Positions 35,825-50,500 of a DNA stretch of 64,000 bases are shown here, one piece after another (position 1 is the first letter of the stretch; each line of letters opens with the position of its first letter). Origin of the DNA: Acanthopleura granulata (taxonomy: Eukaryota > Mollusca > Polyplacophora > Chitonida > Chitonidae); NCBI GenBank assembly GCA_016165875.1, contig JABBOT010000002.1:4427540-4491539 (forward strand), written 5' to 3'. The position numbers and the translations under genes were made by a program. The notes beneath the pieces are model-generated. The model had not been told where the DNA came from, ran no database searches, and saw only the letters and a program-made list of their open reading frames with translations.

Positions 35825-38800
35825 TATATATATATATACTTCTCTGCACTAAATGGTGGTGCCAAGTACACTTACGTATTAGTGTTGGGAATAGGTTTGA
35901 CATCTGCGCCGAGTGATGTATATACATGTATGAGCCAAAATATCCATAGATCGTTACAAGATGTGCGCGGAAGGTGGTCACGATGTTCCTTTTCTCTGAA
36001 AAGCTTTGTGCAGACCAGTTGATGCCACGTTATAAAAAATCTCTTCAGTAACTCAATAATGTGCAATATTAACCACAAAAAAACCTAATTCGAGATGACA
36101 AATGTTTTGTTAGAGAAGCATTGCCAACGACCGTGTGTTTATCTAACATGTGACAGATGTATGTAGCATTACGTGCATGCTGTTATCAAAACCCTTAACA
36201 TACTAGCCGTCAATAAATGCGTTAGCTTCTCAGAACTGGGATGATATCATATTGCAAATCACTGAATCCAAAATATCGTTAGCACAAACACAATTCAGGA
36301 AGAACGAAGTAACCCTTCGCCCAAAACACTTGCACCTTATAAGATTCGTGTGAAGCTAAATTCAATACTTTAAACCTTTACTTCACCATTAAATTCCTAT
36401 CCTGTTTTCATATTTTCAGATGAAGGAATAAAACTTGCTTCAATTTCATCTGTTGAATCATGTTTTAGGTGTCATAAACCTCTACCGTAACATGTTCTAC
36501 AATATTGGGTTTGCACTCAGAAGAGCGTTCGTGCAAGCAAAAGAAGGTCCCACCCAGTTGTATTCTTTGATTAAATAAGACATATAGAACGGTTTTGTTT
36601 CGCAGGGACACTACCATGCGTGTGTTTGCATAATACTTGTTCCGAGGATATATAACATAATTTTAAATAAGGAAGAGCGTTACGACATCTGGAAGGCTAT
36701 GAATCACTGTGAACAAACTGCATTGGAGGTGATCAATACGTACAAAGACGATCTGACATAGCGGCACAGAGGATCAAGTGGGTTATTGGATATATTCCTC
36801 TAAAAGCTTTTTATTTGATGGCCACTGTTTTTCGTGTTTAACCAAATCGAGAGGGTTCAGTTTCGCTTAGGTATTTGTTCTGTTGGCAGGTTTGTGGTCT
36901 TAGCCCTCGCTTTAGGCTCCTCCCTATACACTGGGTAATATCCCATACCCATCCTGCACAGCGATCATCGTGATACCTCAATAGGAGCTTTACATTTGTT
37001 GGATTTCACGTCCTGTTTGATCAGGGTCTATGAAAAAGGAGAAAAGGAATACAGTGACACAACCCGTGTTTGATATTACACAAGTGGATCGGAATTTGTG
37101 CAAGCCGGATGAGGGAAGGGTTCATTGTAACTTGGCTATTGTATAGGCTGAAGACGAAACAAACTGGACAGTTGACATGTCTTCTTAAAGCATTCGACTC
37201 TTCGATAAAGCAAAGCATCAAAGACACGTTAGAACTATAGTCGGACGAAAAGCAACTTACGGTGAAGCAAATGTTTCGATCCTTATCCCTCTAGTTTTGA
37301 AATTCCAGCGTGCTGCACAGAATCTATGAATGAAACGAATCAAACAAAACACATTGAAAGTTTGTGCATGGGCACAACACAGGCATGGTATGTTTCTGGC
37401 CATACAAAGGCATACGCACCTGTCAACAATGATGGTGTCCGTTTGCACAAAGACATCCTTGATGACATTGATGGTTTCTGTTTACACATAAGCGTACATG
37501 ATGGGTTTGATGGTTTCTATTTACCCATAAGCGTACCTGTCGACACTGATGGATTCTGTCACAAACACTGGTGTACCTGTCGACACTATTGGTTTCTGTC
37601 ACATTAATAGGCGTAACTGTCGCAGTTGATGGCTTTTACTTACACACTGACACCAACGTCTATCTATGGACATTAATGACCTTTGTCAGGTAGGTTTGCG
37701 TGTCGTCATTGGTGCCTAGGTATACCTGTCGACACTGATGGTTTCTGCTTACATATAGCCAGCTACGCCTACCTGTCGACATTGATTATTTTTGTCAGGC
37801 ATAGGCATATCGGTACCTGTCGACAGTGATGGTGTCTGGTCACACCCAGACCTATCTGGTCACACACAGACGTGCCTGACTCATGGTTTCTGGTCATGTA
37901 TATACTTACCTTGAATTATACAACTTCGAAACGCGAAAATTTTTGTGGCATTATTCAAATCGTATGGAGAAGAACACGTCCTGTTTCATTCCAGCAACAA
38001 TTCATTTCCATGTGAAAGGAGAAAGGTATTATATTAAATGATTTGTTACTATTTGTTTCATTTTAATTTTGATAGCTGTTGAATATAATAACGTCACACA
38101 CTGGGTAACATCACACTCAAAATTTTTCTACTTATACGACAGGGGTGAGGTTTATAGGTAGAGGAAACCATCGGTAGTAAACTACCAACCTCTGGCAAAT
38201 TACTGACAAACCTCCCGGCGTGTACAAACATGCATACCATATTGGTGGTAGATTCCATGGTGGAATTGTTACAGTACTATTTAAACATATCCACTTTAAC
38301 TGAATACATATTTTTAAAACTCGATGCAAACCGCTGCTAAGCTGAAAGGATCTAACTTTGCTGACCTGGGCGTGAAAAATGTTGTGATATAGCTGGTTTA
38401 AGGTATATTGCAGAATATCATGCTGATACTTCCTAAATATCCGGACGAGGGCCTAAGTTCAGTCCCTGGCCATTGGGGATGTCAGTAGCTGACATGTCTC
38501 TTAGACCAACCCTCTCCATCAATGCCAAACAATAATGAAGAAACGCGGAAAAAGCGATGGGGTGCCCGCGTTAGTCGTTCGGAAACCAGGTTCTGCACAT
38601 ACACTGCACAGTGCAAGGATATCCCAAATCGCCAACGAAGACGGAAATATTTTTTTTCTTCTGTGAAGAAGTGTCACATAGGCTTTATCTTGACCAACCC
38701 CCTTAATTAACGTTACATGGTTACGGATTTCGAAGGCAAATCTCCAGAAAACGCAATTAATATTGGCTTATGGGCGGTCGTCGATAAGCGGACTATTCAG

Positions 38801-40061
38801 AGAGGCCGTACAAGTTCCATGGGAGAACCAGTGATCAGTGGTCGAAGAAAACACCAAACTAAATCATAGGCGTCCGACGAGTGACATGCCCCGGTGATAT
38901 GTTCTACAGGTTGGGATTTGGTCCAGTCCGAGATAAGACAAGGCTGGCGGAGCGGTCTACAATCCCCAGCCGTGATTTATTCGAATTTAACCGTCTCTGA
39001 GAAGAACCAAGATACAGAAATAGAAGATCTCCTCCATCCACTTGGCGTAGCTCTAATAACTCGGCGTAGTTAAGTAGTTCAGATTGTTTGTATACACCGG
39101 AACTGACTTCCATCGGCCGGATATTAGATAATCAATCAAATTTGCAAACTGAATGGCAAAAGAAATGTTCTAACACGAGATAAGTCGCGAGGAAAATCGT
39201 AAAGTGGTTGTGTTCAACGTGGTTTAAGTCGTATCGGTGGTTTATCCGACAAACAAACGTATTCCCTTTTTTTCCACAGAAAACCAAAACATTAGCAAGT
39301 CGTCGAGAAAGCGATTACAGTTCTTCAATCTATTGATTTGTCTCAACACGAAAACATTTCCACTTTTTAGGAGCCCTTCCCTGCATTTAACCATGGAGTT
39401 TAGACGCTACGCTAGCTATATACAGCTAGTTTTATCCCATATTTTTTTATTAATACGCCAGATAGTTTCCAATGCAAAGCAATAAAAAAATTCTCATTAG
39501 GAATAACAGATGTTAAAAAAAGAGAAGAATATTACTATGAAGCGTCATAGGCCAGATCATTTTTTATCATCAGCGAATTTTATACTGCGTGATGCTGCTT
39601 CAGCATACACAGATGTAATATATCAGATAGCCGATAAGAATAACACAGATCAAGAAACAACGTTGCAATGTCATAAAGACATGTTTTTTTCTCACATAAG
39701 ACGGTGTTGGACGTCTGTGACGAAAACCAACAAGTCGTAAATCACCCATTTCTTGGATGGAATTCCCCCAAAACGTCTTTTTAAAGGCTAAACTGTATAC
39801 TAGTAACACTCCTGATTTCGGGTTTTTAACACGCAATGTAAAACTCTTTACTGATGTATAAAGTTTGTTCAGAAGTCAGCAGATAATTCAAATTCTCTTT
39901 CTTTATAAGCTGTGTAATACAGATTGAATGCAAAATATCTTAAATATTCCTTTCGGGAATTGGTTACTTTTTCATGACGCTACTTATCTTGTATTTTGAG
40001 CGTTATATTGAGTGTTATATTGTTATGTTGTATATTGAATGTTGCGCATGATATTTTGCTT
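35825..40061. other. intergenic with one tandem array
   Basis: CpG-rich, no recognisable gene. The only structured part is the tandem array at 37,410-37,880. ORFs are short and motif-free. Confidence 0.5.
37410..37880 (+). repeat. degenerate tandem array with ACCTGTCGACA core
   Basis: The core ACCTGTCGACA occurs five times (near 37,535, 37,575, 37,724, 37,770 and 37,815), plus variants such as CACCTGTCAACAATGATGG. It alternates with GATGGTTTCTGTTTACACAT-like segments. Unit length varies from about 40 to 50 bp, with longer compound units. Confidence 0.8.
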
Positions 40062-40288
40062 GGGACCTGTGGTCTTGAGGTTAGCATGCATGCTACTACT
40101 TGCAGGAGCATCTCGCCAGTGCGGGGAGTTCAAGTCACTGGCTTCGTCTCCGGTCGTACATGAGAACGGGTGTCCAAAACCTGCGGTTTTCTCATGGGCT
40201 CTGTCAAGTTTCTTCCCACCAGCTGCCGTCGTATAAGCGAAATACTTCATAGTGCGGCGTAAAACATCAATCAAATCAAAAAACCCAA
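40062..40288 (+). mobile_element. SINE family A, near full length
   Basis: tRNA-like head (GGTCTTGAGGTTAGCATGC), B-box-like GGGAGTTCAAGTCACTGG, then CTTCGTCTCCGGTCGTAC, CCGTCGTATAAGCGAAATAC, GTGCGGCGTAAAACATCAAT and CAAATC. The tail is short, and the element is diverged from the 55 and 57 kb copies. Confidence 0.8.
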
Positions 40289-43200
40289 ACAACAATTTGT
40301 TGAGATTGGGCCTTATACTCATGATTGATGAGTATATAGACGCCATTTTGTACGTTATAGAGATTATATAGAATATTACACCGAAGATATACACAGAATA
40401 TGTTGCATATATTCTGGAAATCTTTGAACTTTTCCTGCGCTGTCGCTTAATCGTCGAGACTGAAACCAATCCCGACTCACACAAGCAGGCGAATGCATGA
40501 ACTCATCAAAGTGTTATTTCTCCTTATAGCCCGGTAAGAAGTCGTTATAACGTGTTCAGTGCTATTGCAAAGTTTTTGAATGCATGCATTTTACCGTTAT
40601 TAATGTGGCTGCATGGCTTGTAATTCCTTTTTATGAATGCTTGTTGCATTTCTTTTTTTTTTCTTTTTTTTTTGCATACATTGGTATTTAATGCATATGG
40701 ACCTTCTTTGCGTGTGTCTATACATCTGTAACATTTTGCATGCAGGCGTAGCTAAAGAGATATTAATATGGGTTTTATTATCTGTGGCCGACGTCATTGA
40801 TTTGAAATTTGAAAATGCCTATAACTTGAACCAACCAATCAACCAACTTGTCAAATCAGCTTTTATCCCATTACCCGTTTGGCATACTTTAATTCATTTA
40901 AACCAAGTGAGAAAACGGCCATGTTAAAATTGCACCTTTGTTGTGGGAACTGCACTACATCTATTATACACAAGTACGACTTAGACATTCACTCTCACTA
41001 AAAACTCGTAGTAATATCCAGCCAGACGATGTCTTTACATTCAAGCAGGGTTTTAAGTTTAAATATTGATGCAGCTGTATAATTACCTCACTTTTATTTA
41101 TTTTTTCTAAATTCCAGTGTTGCATGAGAAACTAAATGCGTAATTTTAGGACATTCCATACAAAACGCACACAAATAATAAAGCTAAAAGCGGGCTGAAT
41201 CATGTGCTTTTCCAGCAGACAATCTAAATTTGATTACATTTTTAGATTGTCATTTCCCAGTACATTCTTTTATTATATCAATGTTTCATGTTGACGGTCG
41301 ATCTTCGGCAAACTGCAGACACTCATGGCTCTGACAAAAGGGAGCATGTCCGTTTGGACGGTTACAAGAGAAACGACTTCCTGTGGAAGGTCGCCAGGGG
41401 GAAGAATGGCTTTATTCTGCTAGGTGGTTTGTTTCGAGAGTACACGACGATCACTACAATACGGACAAGACGTCAAGGCGGGACTGTCCAAGGTTTCTTT
41501 ACCCCAAGGCTTAGTCCTGCAACCTGGCGGAGATCGCCTTACACCCGGATGTCACGATCCTGAACGTGTTCCCGGACCAGGGACGTGATCTAGGGACCAG
41601 TCCGGGACTTTGATTTCTGCACCAAGAGGAAGTCAGATTTGACCGAACACGGTCGTGTTAAGAATTAATTAATCTGCTCAGTTGCCAGGCCCATGATCAT
41701 TTACTTTCATCAGCTAAACAGGGTATTTGGAACTGCGAATGGATCTCTGAGCTGAGCTGTTTCCTTCGTAGTAAGCCAATTTATCCCTCTGTTTTCCTTC
41801 CTTCAGTCGCCAAAGACCTCTTGTGCAAAAGGCAGGAAAGTCCACAAAAAATAACGCATTAAATCACACACATGAACGTCTTATGCTGGTAAATTGACCT
41901 GGCCGGCCACAAATTTCACGTATACGCCCTCAACGCATGCACATCGAAAGACCTATTCCATGTGCTTACATTATCTATGTATAACGTGGCAATTGCAGAA
42001 CAAATCCCATGGTTTCTCACAACCTATATCTACTCCACAGTTTCGTGCTTTATAGCCCAGTCTTAGTGAATGCAACAAAAAACACACATTACAGGATTTA
42101 TTGATGTTTACTCATTTGCTTTTCCCCTACGTTTCCCGATGTAGATAATGTATAGTCTACATGACTGGCTGATCACGTTAGGGTACCAACTGAGGAGTTG
42201 CTAAGACCAAATAGAATCCCCAGACTTTTGCACATGGATATTGCTAAGCCATCAGGGGTTTGTTACGCGCTGTGTACAAATTCACTGGAATTGTGGACTG
42301 GAATTCAGACCATGCAAGCTTGTATTGAAGGCCATAATTCGACCAAAAAGAATCACTTTTCTCTATGTGCATTGGTTTTTAATGAAGACAGGGCAAAAAA
42401 TTTTAAACCTTACAGCAGCAAATGTTCCTTCGTTATTACAGGTATAGCCTATGACCATCTCTAAGCAAAGCTTTGTAAACCTGACATCATTATTTACCTT
42501 TCCACAAATACCCAGACTGTCATGAGGAGCCCGAGCGTATATAATGCAGTTGAAAATCAGGGTATCAGAAACCATCTACAAATTAATGGTATACACTGAG
42601 ACCATCTTATGCTGCTGTGGTCAATACGTCCATATGTGGCAAGTATCCAAGTCAAAGACTGTGAGAATCGTGTGCGTGACCAGTTCCGGCAAATTCCACA
42701 TTTCCCTTATATTTTCCTAGGGAATATATAATTATATTAATTTTGGCGAAATCAACCGGCATTTGTTCAACTCTGTTCTCTGGAGATTCCTTAATATTTG
42801 GTAACGCAATTATCAAGCAGGAGAATGGTTTTTGAGGTATTGCTCGCGACTAAATAATATCTTGTGGACATTATTTTAATCTCAGTCCAACGCCCAAGAA
42901 AATCCACCCAAATGTAATTACGGTAACAGCGTGCCAAACTCACCGAACCATTATTGGCAACAGACTCTCTCTCCCATCTGAACGGCCTGTCCAACTACTG
43001 GTGGAAACACGTGTTGTACTCGACTTATCTAGACTCGTAATTAAGGCTGGTAAATACTCACATGTTCATTAGTGTTGGTTGATTAATTTCAACACGCTTT
43101 GACTTTCTCTCGCCGACAGAGTGTTAAACACTACCGGCGTATATAGTTAGACAACATTTCTGAGATTGCTCCAGCAGAAAGTCGGTGCCAAATCAAACCG

Positions 43201-44155
43201 TCTTTAGATAACAAAATAGCACGAACTCTTTGAAATTTCCCAAAAGGGACAAAAAGTTGGGTATGCCCTTTAAACAATCGTGGCCTGACGCATATTCCGT
43301 AAATGGAATTACATTGTAACACTGGCTTGCTCTTCGCAAACAATTTAGTTGAATATGTAATTACAGGTATAGAGTATAAAAATCAGTAACGTTAATGAAA
43401 AAACCTTAACATGCTTTTTATAACGCAGAGAGCCTCAACACCCAGAGAAAAAGTATCAAACAATCAAAATCTCAGCATCAAATTTGATAAAACGCATGTA
43501 TATAGGCTTACTGATGCTTACTTAAGTATGGACACAAGAAGTCTGAAATGAACTGTATATATTTATTTGGCTAACGTTGAAAGGCACACTATCATAAAAG
43601 ACGCGGTAATGATTATCGGTCGGGTAAACAAAGCTTTCCGGAGTGAGCCAATGACCTTTGGTGAGTAACTTGCGCATTGTCCCAAGTGTTACATGTACGT
43701 CACATTGGTGGAAGGCACTTGGTGTCTAGCGATCTTCATGTAAGACCACATAAGAGACCACTTTATTACAACTAATGCCCATAGAAAAAAATCATTAATC
43801 CTAATGATTGAAAGACATGAAAGCACCTTTAAAAGAAAAGATCACATTTATACAACCTACACCTTAAATGAAAGAGCTATACAAACTGTGTGGAATACTA
43901 TATTTTTTACATTTTTAAAGGTTTCGTAAAAGACAAACTGTTTTAAACATCGTCATTTTTTTTACAAAATCCACCTTTTCGAGGCACATAGAAAGTCCCG
44001 CCATGTTTCACGCTTGTTCAATGAAAATCCTCCTTTCCTCCTGTTGAATATTCATTGTGACGTCACTGTGCTTAAGGTTTTACTGCTACCATTTCATTAA
44101 CGTGCATTTCCAGTCTCAGCTAAACATGTTCATACATCGTGATAATCGTCGATTT
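40289..44155. other. intergenic, no gene recognised
   Basis: Both strands carry only short ORFs without motifs. A poly-T tract lies near 40,650-40,672. An eight-base palindrome TGACGTCA lies at 44,058-44,065, of unknown use. Nothing else stands out. Confidence 0.45.
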
Positions 44156-44190
44156 TAAGTTCTGTTAAGATGTACTAGAGGGCCACATCA

Positions 44191-44343
44191 TGCCTACATA
44201 TGTGGCTGTAGGCTGCCAAAATGTGTCTGAACTGCGATGTCCTGAAGGCAGAGAGCGCAACTTGTCCTTTCACAGATTGCCTCTGTCAAAGCCAAAAATC
44301 CCTGTTCCCACTCACTTGAGCTTGATGCGTGGTCGGTCGAACT
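44191..44343 (+). pseudogene. THAP-type zinc-finger N-terminal fragment
   Basis: ATG at 44,191 opens MPTYVAVGCQN, then LSFHRLPLSKPK, and stops soon after. This matches the start of a THAP domain (Met-Pro-x-x-Cys-xxx-Gly-Cys ... Phe-His-Arg-x-Pro). The first zinc-ligand Cys is replaced by Tyr, and everything after the FHR-x-P block is missing. THAP domains are DNA-binding modules of P-element-, Kolobok- and ISL2EU-type transposases and of derived host proteins. With a lost ligand and a truncated domain it is most likely a transposon relic. Confidence 0.55.
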
Positions 44344-44505
44344 AATGCTCTCAGCCTCACTCCTCTGCGATTCAAACTGGTGGCCTTGTAAACCGAAGTT
44401 ACATTCACTATCATCAGAACTAGAGCTGGGGTCCCCACTGAAGCCCTCCATTACGTTATCTGCATGATTTTTTTTAGCTTCAAAGACAGAAGAGCTACTT
44501 TGCAA
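44310..44505 (-). pseudogene. acidic Ser-rich ORF fragment, head-to-head with the THAP fragment
   Basis: On the reverse strand, codons from 44,505 give an acidic Ser-rich sequence (GDPSSSSDDSECNFG, later SEAESISSTDHASSSSEWEQ) until about 44,310, where the DNA becomes the antisense of the THAP fragment. The ORF remains open through that antisense part to 44,194. Composition suggests real coding origin, perhaps a linker of the same transposase family after an inversion. I do not recognise a domain. Confidence 0.35.
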
Positions 44506-47500
44506 AAGCTAAGCACGATGACCTAAGTAATCTGTTAAAATGACGGCCTAAAATGGCTTCTCAGTGTTGAATGTTTAACTGTTAAATATTCAAATAACAA
44601 GCACTTCCGCCAGGAAATTGAGATTTTTCATTTAACCATAATTAAAGCTCTTTCCTTTACGATATAGGTTGTATAAATGTGTTCTCCTCTTTTAACAACC
44701 AGCATACATTCCTCACATAATTATTTTGTTACATGCAGAAGTTAACACTTCTACATTTACACCGAAACTTCGCTTCGACAGATTAAACAAGGGTATATCC
44801 TCAGAATATATATGAGACCCTTGTTGTGTATAATGTCCAAACTTAGTATTATTGCTTTGATATCAGCTAGTGTCTTTTCACCAACGAGTTCATATCTTTT
44901 TGCTTCACAACAGAGTTAATAGCTATACCATACCAATTAACTAGGTGTCAACATCTGGATATCTGGATATATTTTGGATACGCTGACAAATAAAATCACA
45001 GATATATAAGTATACAATTTTTTAGTCTTGGATAACGTCAGAAGATTAGTCAAAACATGGACAAAGGTGTGGATTTCATATAATTGTTGGAATATTTTTT
45101 CTTGTCATTCCACCTGCAAGGACGGTGTGCAAAACGCACAAGAAACAGATATTAGTAGAAGGAAAATCAATCTGATACAAGTGGTCAGCCAATGACCAAA
45201 TGCAACTTTACAGAAAGAAGGGCGTAAAATTATAGCTCAATAACTCTTCCTTCCAAAGCTTGCCTAAAACTATATAAATACGTGTAAAGAGCAAGGCTGT
45301 ATCGAGCTGTGCCAAACTCTGCAGCTTGCAAGGTCCAATCTCCCTGCTTGTTATCAACAGATTAGCGTGACGAATGATGTTGGCACTCATAAAACACACG
45401 GTAACGTAACAACGACACTCTCAAACAACGTCACTAATGGAAATCCACCATTTCATCTGGTTTGAGAAGACTGTTACATAAACGTTTGTCTATCGAGGTT
45501 TCCGGGCCGACCATTCACACATAGCAGAGATACCTAACACACACTGCCGGGATCTCTGTCTGTCAGCACGAAGAGAATCCATCATTGCTTGCAGTGTTCA
45601 AACCGGCTTGGAACGACAGGAAGTTGGCAACCAGGGGGTGTGTATCTCGGTTTCAAAAGTCCTATATACATGCTTGAAAGGGGAGAGAAGTTTCCACCAG
45701 TTGACTTATTACATTGTTGCTTCTGTGTAACTGAATACTCAAGTTAACTGATTTGAAGTTGTAAGAATTCACCAACAGTTTTCAATCAAACTGATGGGGC
45801 ATATATTAAATACGTTAAATGGCAAATTAATGCCAGAGAGGGGTAAAACTAATCATTATTCTCCTGCATTGTATAACAGTAATACGTTACCAGTTTGCCC
45901 ACAAAACGTCATTGGGAATGAAAGCATGGGGAGCATTCTGCAGAAAACATTCTCCCGTTGGTTGCACTGAAAGATAAGGGGACAACGCCCGGAACAAGGA
46001 CCACAGCATCGGATAACTCGTGTATGCTGTGCTACTACACACAGATCGACCAAAGAACACCACCCTATTCCCATGCTACAATGAAAGATTCGTTTGATTA
46101 GTGCATCATACAAATTTGAACTTTTTCACGAACACAATCTTGTCTGCCTATTTCCTATGTTGACACACCTGTCCTGATGCAGCAATAGTTTTGTTTCTTT
46201 CTTTAATGTCCGCTTAAAGAACGTTTTTTCTACTGGCAGCAGTCAAGTAAACTAACAAGAATTAATAATCACAAAAAGTAGTAGCGCATTAGTCACCGGA
46301 AGAACAGAGCGAGGGTAATACACGGGTCACTTGTGGAATCTCAATGAGGTAGACAGTATGAGGAGGCGCTCCCGCGGTCGATGGGCTTTGATCTGTTTAA
46401 AGCGTTCCTAGGTCTTGGAAGTCACTAGTTTTTATTAGATATCGGACATTTCTGCAAATATGTCAGAAATCGATGACCGACAAATATTATCTCAGGTAAT
46501 TAAAACCAAATACAATCAGAGGAAGTCGGTCTGCTCAGCTGTTGCATCCCTGGACTCCGTGAATCCCTGTTGATCTTTGAGACAAACCCTCTCCTACCTT
46601 GTCAAACACTGGTCTGATCCAAACCGCGTGCAGCCTTGTGTGTACTTGGCCAACCATGACAACTGCGTCATTCACACCGTAAAATCGTCCCTCAGCGTTA
46701 GATCTTGTGAGTGCAATGTGGGAAATGAATAAAAAAGTTAAATTCAAGCTCATTTTCAAATACATGTGTATGAAAGAAGTTATTTGTGAATGTTATTCTG
46801 ATCAGATAGCTTTATTTATGTCCTAATCCAAGGCAGTCGAGATATCCGAAAAAGCGGTTTAAAAGTTCGCAACTAACTGAGGGCAATCCAATTTTGTTAC
46901 AATATTTAGAGTCATAAATTTGCAAATTTTCGCCGCAAGAAATACTTAAACCACAGCTTTGTATTGCATGAAGTTTACTCTTATGGTCCTGTTTATATTT
47001 GGTGTTTTCGATTTCGCGCAGTGAATGAAGCTAACTGGCAATGCACTTAAACCAAACCTGTATTAAATTGTCGCGCAAGCGGAAATCTCATAATGCATGT
47101 ATTTTAAAACCGAAACAAAGTATGGTTATTGTATATAGTAGGACAATCAGTTCCAAACAGTTATGTGAAAAGCTGCCAAGTCGGTTTGTTGTGGTAGGTA
47201 GGACGTGCATGGAAGGACGTGAGTTATCTACGGGAGCCAATAATCGAATCCTAGGGATTAGCGATATATGTGGATGGAAATTTGCACATTTTCAGGAAAT
47301 TCAAATGTTGAAACCAGTCACATCAAAATAGAAAACACTTACTTAAAAGTAAGGTGATAGGTGATTAGTAATAAAAACTAATGGTAGGATCAAGACTGAA
47401 ACAATCCGTCCTTAACAAAACACATCAAAGATATAGACGAAATAGAAGAAGGCGGAGAAAAGTATTAGAAGAAAGCACTCAGACAAAGACAAATCACGCT

Positions 47501-50500
47501 AGAAGCAAATATATAATGGACATACATCAAATATATGTGACATACATCAATTGTGACACACACCAAATATATAAGTAACATACATTAATTGTGACATACA
47601 TCAGTTATATAAGTGACATACATCAATTATATCAGTGACATACACCAATTATATAAGTGAGATGCATAAATACAAGTAAACAAACACTCTCTTGCTGGAT
47701 TGTTCACCCAAATAACTTGCCAGTTTAATGACCAAAACCAGACTAATGTCGGTATAACTTAACTTTGAAACAGTTTGCTTTAATGTTTAATTCCCAATGC
47801 TTTTAACTGAATTTTAATCCCTATACTGTGGTTCTGCTAAGCACTCTCTGGGTCTACAATAAAACACAAAATTTCCATTTATTTTTTACCCATCTTGTGA
47901 AGAATCACTTTCGGGACTGCGGAGATTCCAGTCCGAAGTTCCAACACTTGTCGCACTATTTAACTATGCAAATGATCCCCTTCAACAGCTGAAAGCCGCG
48001 GGAAATAAATGCAGGTCGGTATGCGTTATCGAATCTTTTCTGCATTTGCTTTACATGTCGGCCAACTCATTAATTCCAGCAATAACCGGACGTTTCGCAA
48101 GTTATGACAAATTTGAGCATTCCAACGGGGCGTACTGCTCGGAATTTTCCCGTTTGCCAATGACCGCTGATTTGCAATTGGCCGCCGGGTGCAGGAAGGC
48201 AATTTGTGGTCTGTTTGCGCTTCCGTAATAATGCCTGAGCGAGTAATCCGTCAATAGCGTTGAGTGATCGCGTCTCTTCTGCTTCGCAATCTTTTGTCTC
48301 AGTGACTAATACGCCATGAATTAAAACATGTTCCTTAACGTGCCGTGAACAGCTTGTTGTTTGTATAGTCATTACGGCCTCACAAGGGCTTTGTCCGTCC
48401 AGTTGGATGCCAGATAATGAGGGCTTGGTCCTAGCCTGGCCGCCCGTGACCCCTACAATGGGCAACCAGTTACTTTCGGTTATTAGTTAAGAATTATCAG
48501 AGTATTTGCTACAAATATTGATATATGAAATAATGAAGTCATCTCTCCTTAAGCAAACAATGACCGACGAAATGTGGCTAAACACATGAATGTTTCTCGT
48601 TTCGGCATTCCATCGTGACGAGTTCTACTAATGACACCGGGGGACATTTGAACTGGTTTATAGTTGCCGGATTGTGTAACCAAAATCGACGTTGCCAAGA
48701 TAGCCATGCAATCAACATGCACACGCATTGTTCTCGCAACAGGACAGAGATTATACGAGAATACAATGAACAGAATGCTAATGGCGTCATTAAACCTCAA
48801 TCATCTTCTCCAAGGGAAAGTCTACTGAATTCCACTGGTTTCCAAAACTTGGAAACAAGTTAATTAAAATCAAATTCAGCGGAAAGATTTAATTCCGAGA
48901 GTCTGTCGTCAGTTGGTTTATCAATTATACGCTTTCAGTGAAGCCCAGTTTTGTCAGGGCTGTCATCATTCCAGCACTAAACAGGGCATATCTTAGCAAT
49001 TAAAAGGTCAACGCACAACTATAAATTCAACGTGCATGTGATTTTGGCATTTCGATAAAAAGGGCCAACGCTGTACGAAATTTTGTAAAACATGGATCGA
49101 GAAATAGAGGTCGAATCTATGCCTAAATACACAATAACGATTATCAGTTTTCGAACGGGGGATTTATTTGTCCCCCGAAGCAGGATAACTGTTTACACCA
49201 TTATTGAACTATAGCCCTCATTTGTAAGTGAGGTGTGTACGTACGTATTTGATAACTTTATATAAGCGTTTTCGGGTGATAGGTATAAAGACCAAGCTGT
49301 ATATTGCAGGAAATAATCGGCACTATTTATTTGTCCATTTCTTGTTGGAATATCTTGTCCATAGAGTTTCCAGGTTTAAGTGAAGAAGAATCTGGGGTGG
49401 AGAGTTAAAGAAAAGCATCACAAAATTCCACACACAGGGTGTACGTTAAATTCATAAGCCTAAAAAACTGATGAATGCTTTTAGTTGTCCACATACAAAA
49501 TAGACACGAACCATAATCATATCATAGTTTAGGTTCTCATAGATTCCAACACGAGACATGGCATGGGATGTATGGGTCGATCGCAGAACAGTAAGATGGT
49601 GCTTGTTTTGTTTTGTTTTGTGTCCCAGTAATATCGCATGCGACACTGTTTCGAATATATCATCTTCTATCTACTGGCATGATTATAATTGGTGTCCCAT
49701 TGGAAAATCGTGCCAGGCAAAGCACCCCACGAACACACGTAGTCGGCATACACACCGTATCACTGATCCGTGTAGAGTTGCATGGTGTATCCTTTCTAAC
49801 ACTGAGCACTATGGTAGAAAATGCTTAAAGCGCCAACCTCGAAGAGTTGATAAGTATGGTCGTGCCCGAATCACTCAGGCCCAATGTCCAGTTTACAGAA
49901 CGGACATTGCTAGTACACTTGACCATAACAGTTTGTCATCTGAAGTAATCCCTGTGTTAGAGCACGATATTTCCAGAATTGTGCTGTTATGGTGACTACT
50001 TCGGTGAGGCTTTCCTCTGCGCTTTTGCTTGGTAGAAACTTATGCCACATAGGCCTACTCAAACGAACTTTGTTACAGCATGCTGTATAAAGAGAGAAAT
50101 CAACGAAAAAACAGCGTCCAAATGTGACAAATCAATTGCGGGATTGTGCAACTCATATTTGACGTGAATCTTCGCGACAGTCCTATATATGGGAAGATAA
50201 GACGGCAACGTAAAATGTTTCGGCCGCCATTTTATGCCACGATGGCTTGCAGTATTGTCGACGCGGTTTTGGCCCATCCTTTTACGCTGAGCCCCAAATG
50301 TGGAAACGCCAAAAGTGCCAAGTGGAAGGGCTTGGACATGTCCAGACTCGGTAAGGAGACCGCGTGTCCCTTTCACCAGACGGAGGCTATATCTCCTCAA
50401 CTTTCGACAGTCTGGAAAGGTAGTATTTTGACAGAGATTGAACTGTATGGCAAATTGCCTTCGGCAACAAGTTTCAGACTTGACTCATACCCCGTTCTTA

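Noticed and set aside
44058..44065. TGACGTCA palindrome (CRE-like), also at 57,688
   Set aside because: Isolated eight-base matches without an associated promoter or gene; similar cores also occur inside the fold-back element, so they are not evidence of regulation.
49558..49995. 145-codon + strand ORF ending in a basic then hydrophobic stretch
   Set aside because: No motif, GTG/ATG context unremarkable, no splice partners, and overlapping ORFs in other frames.
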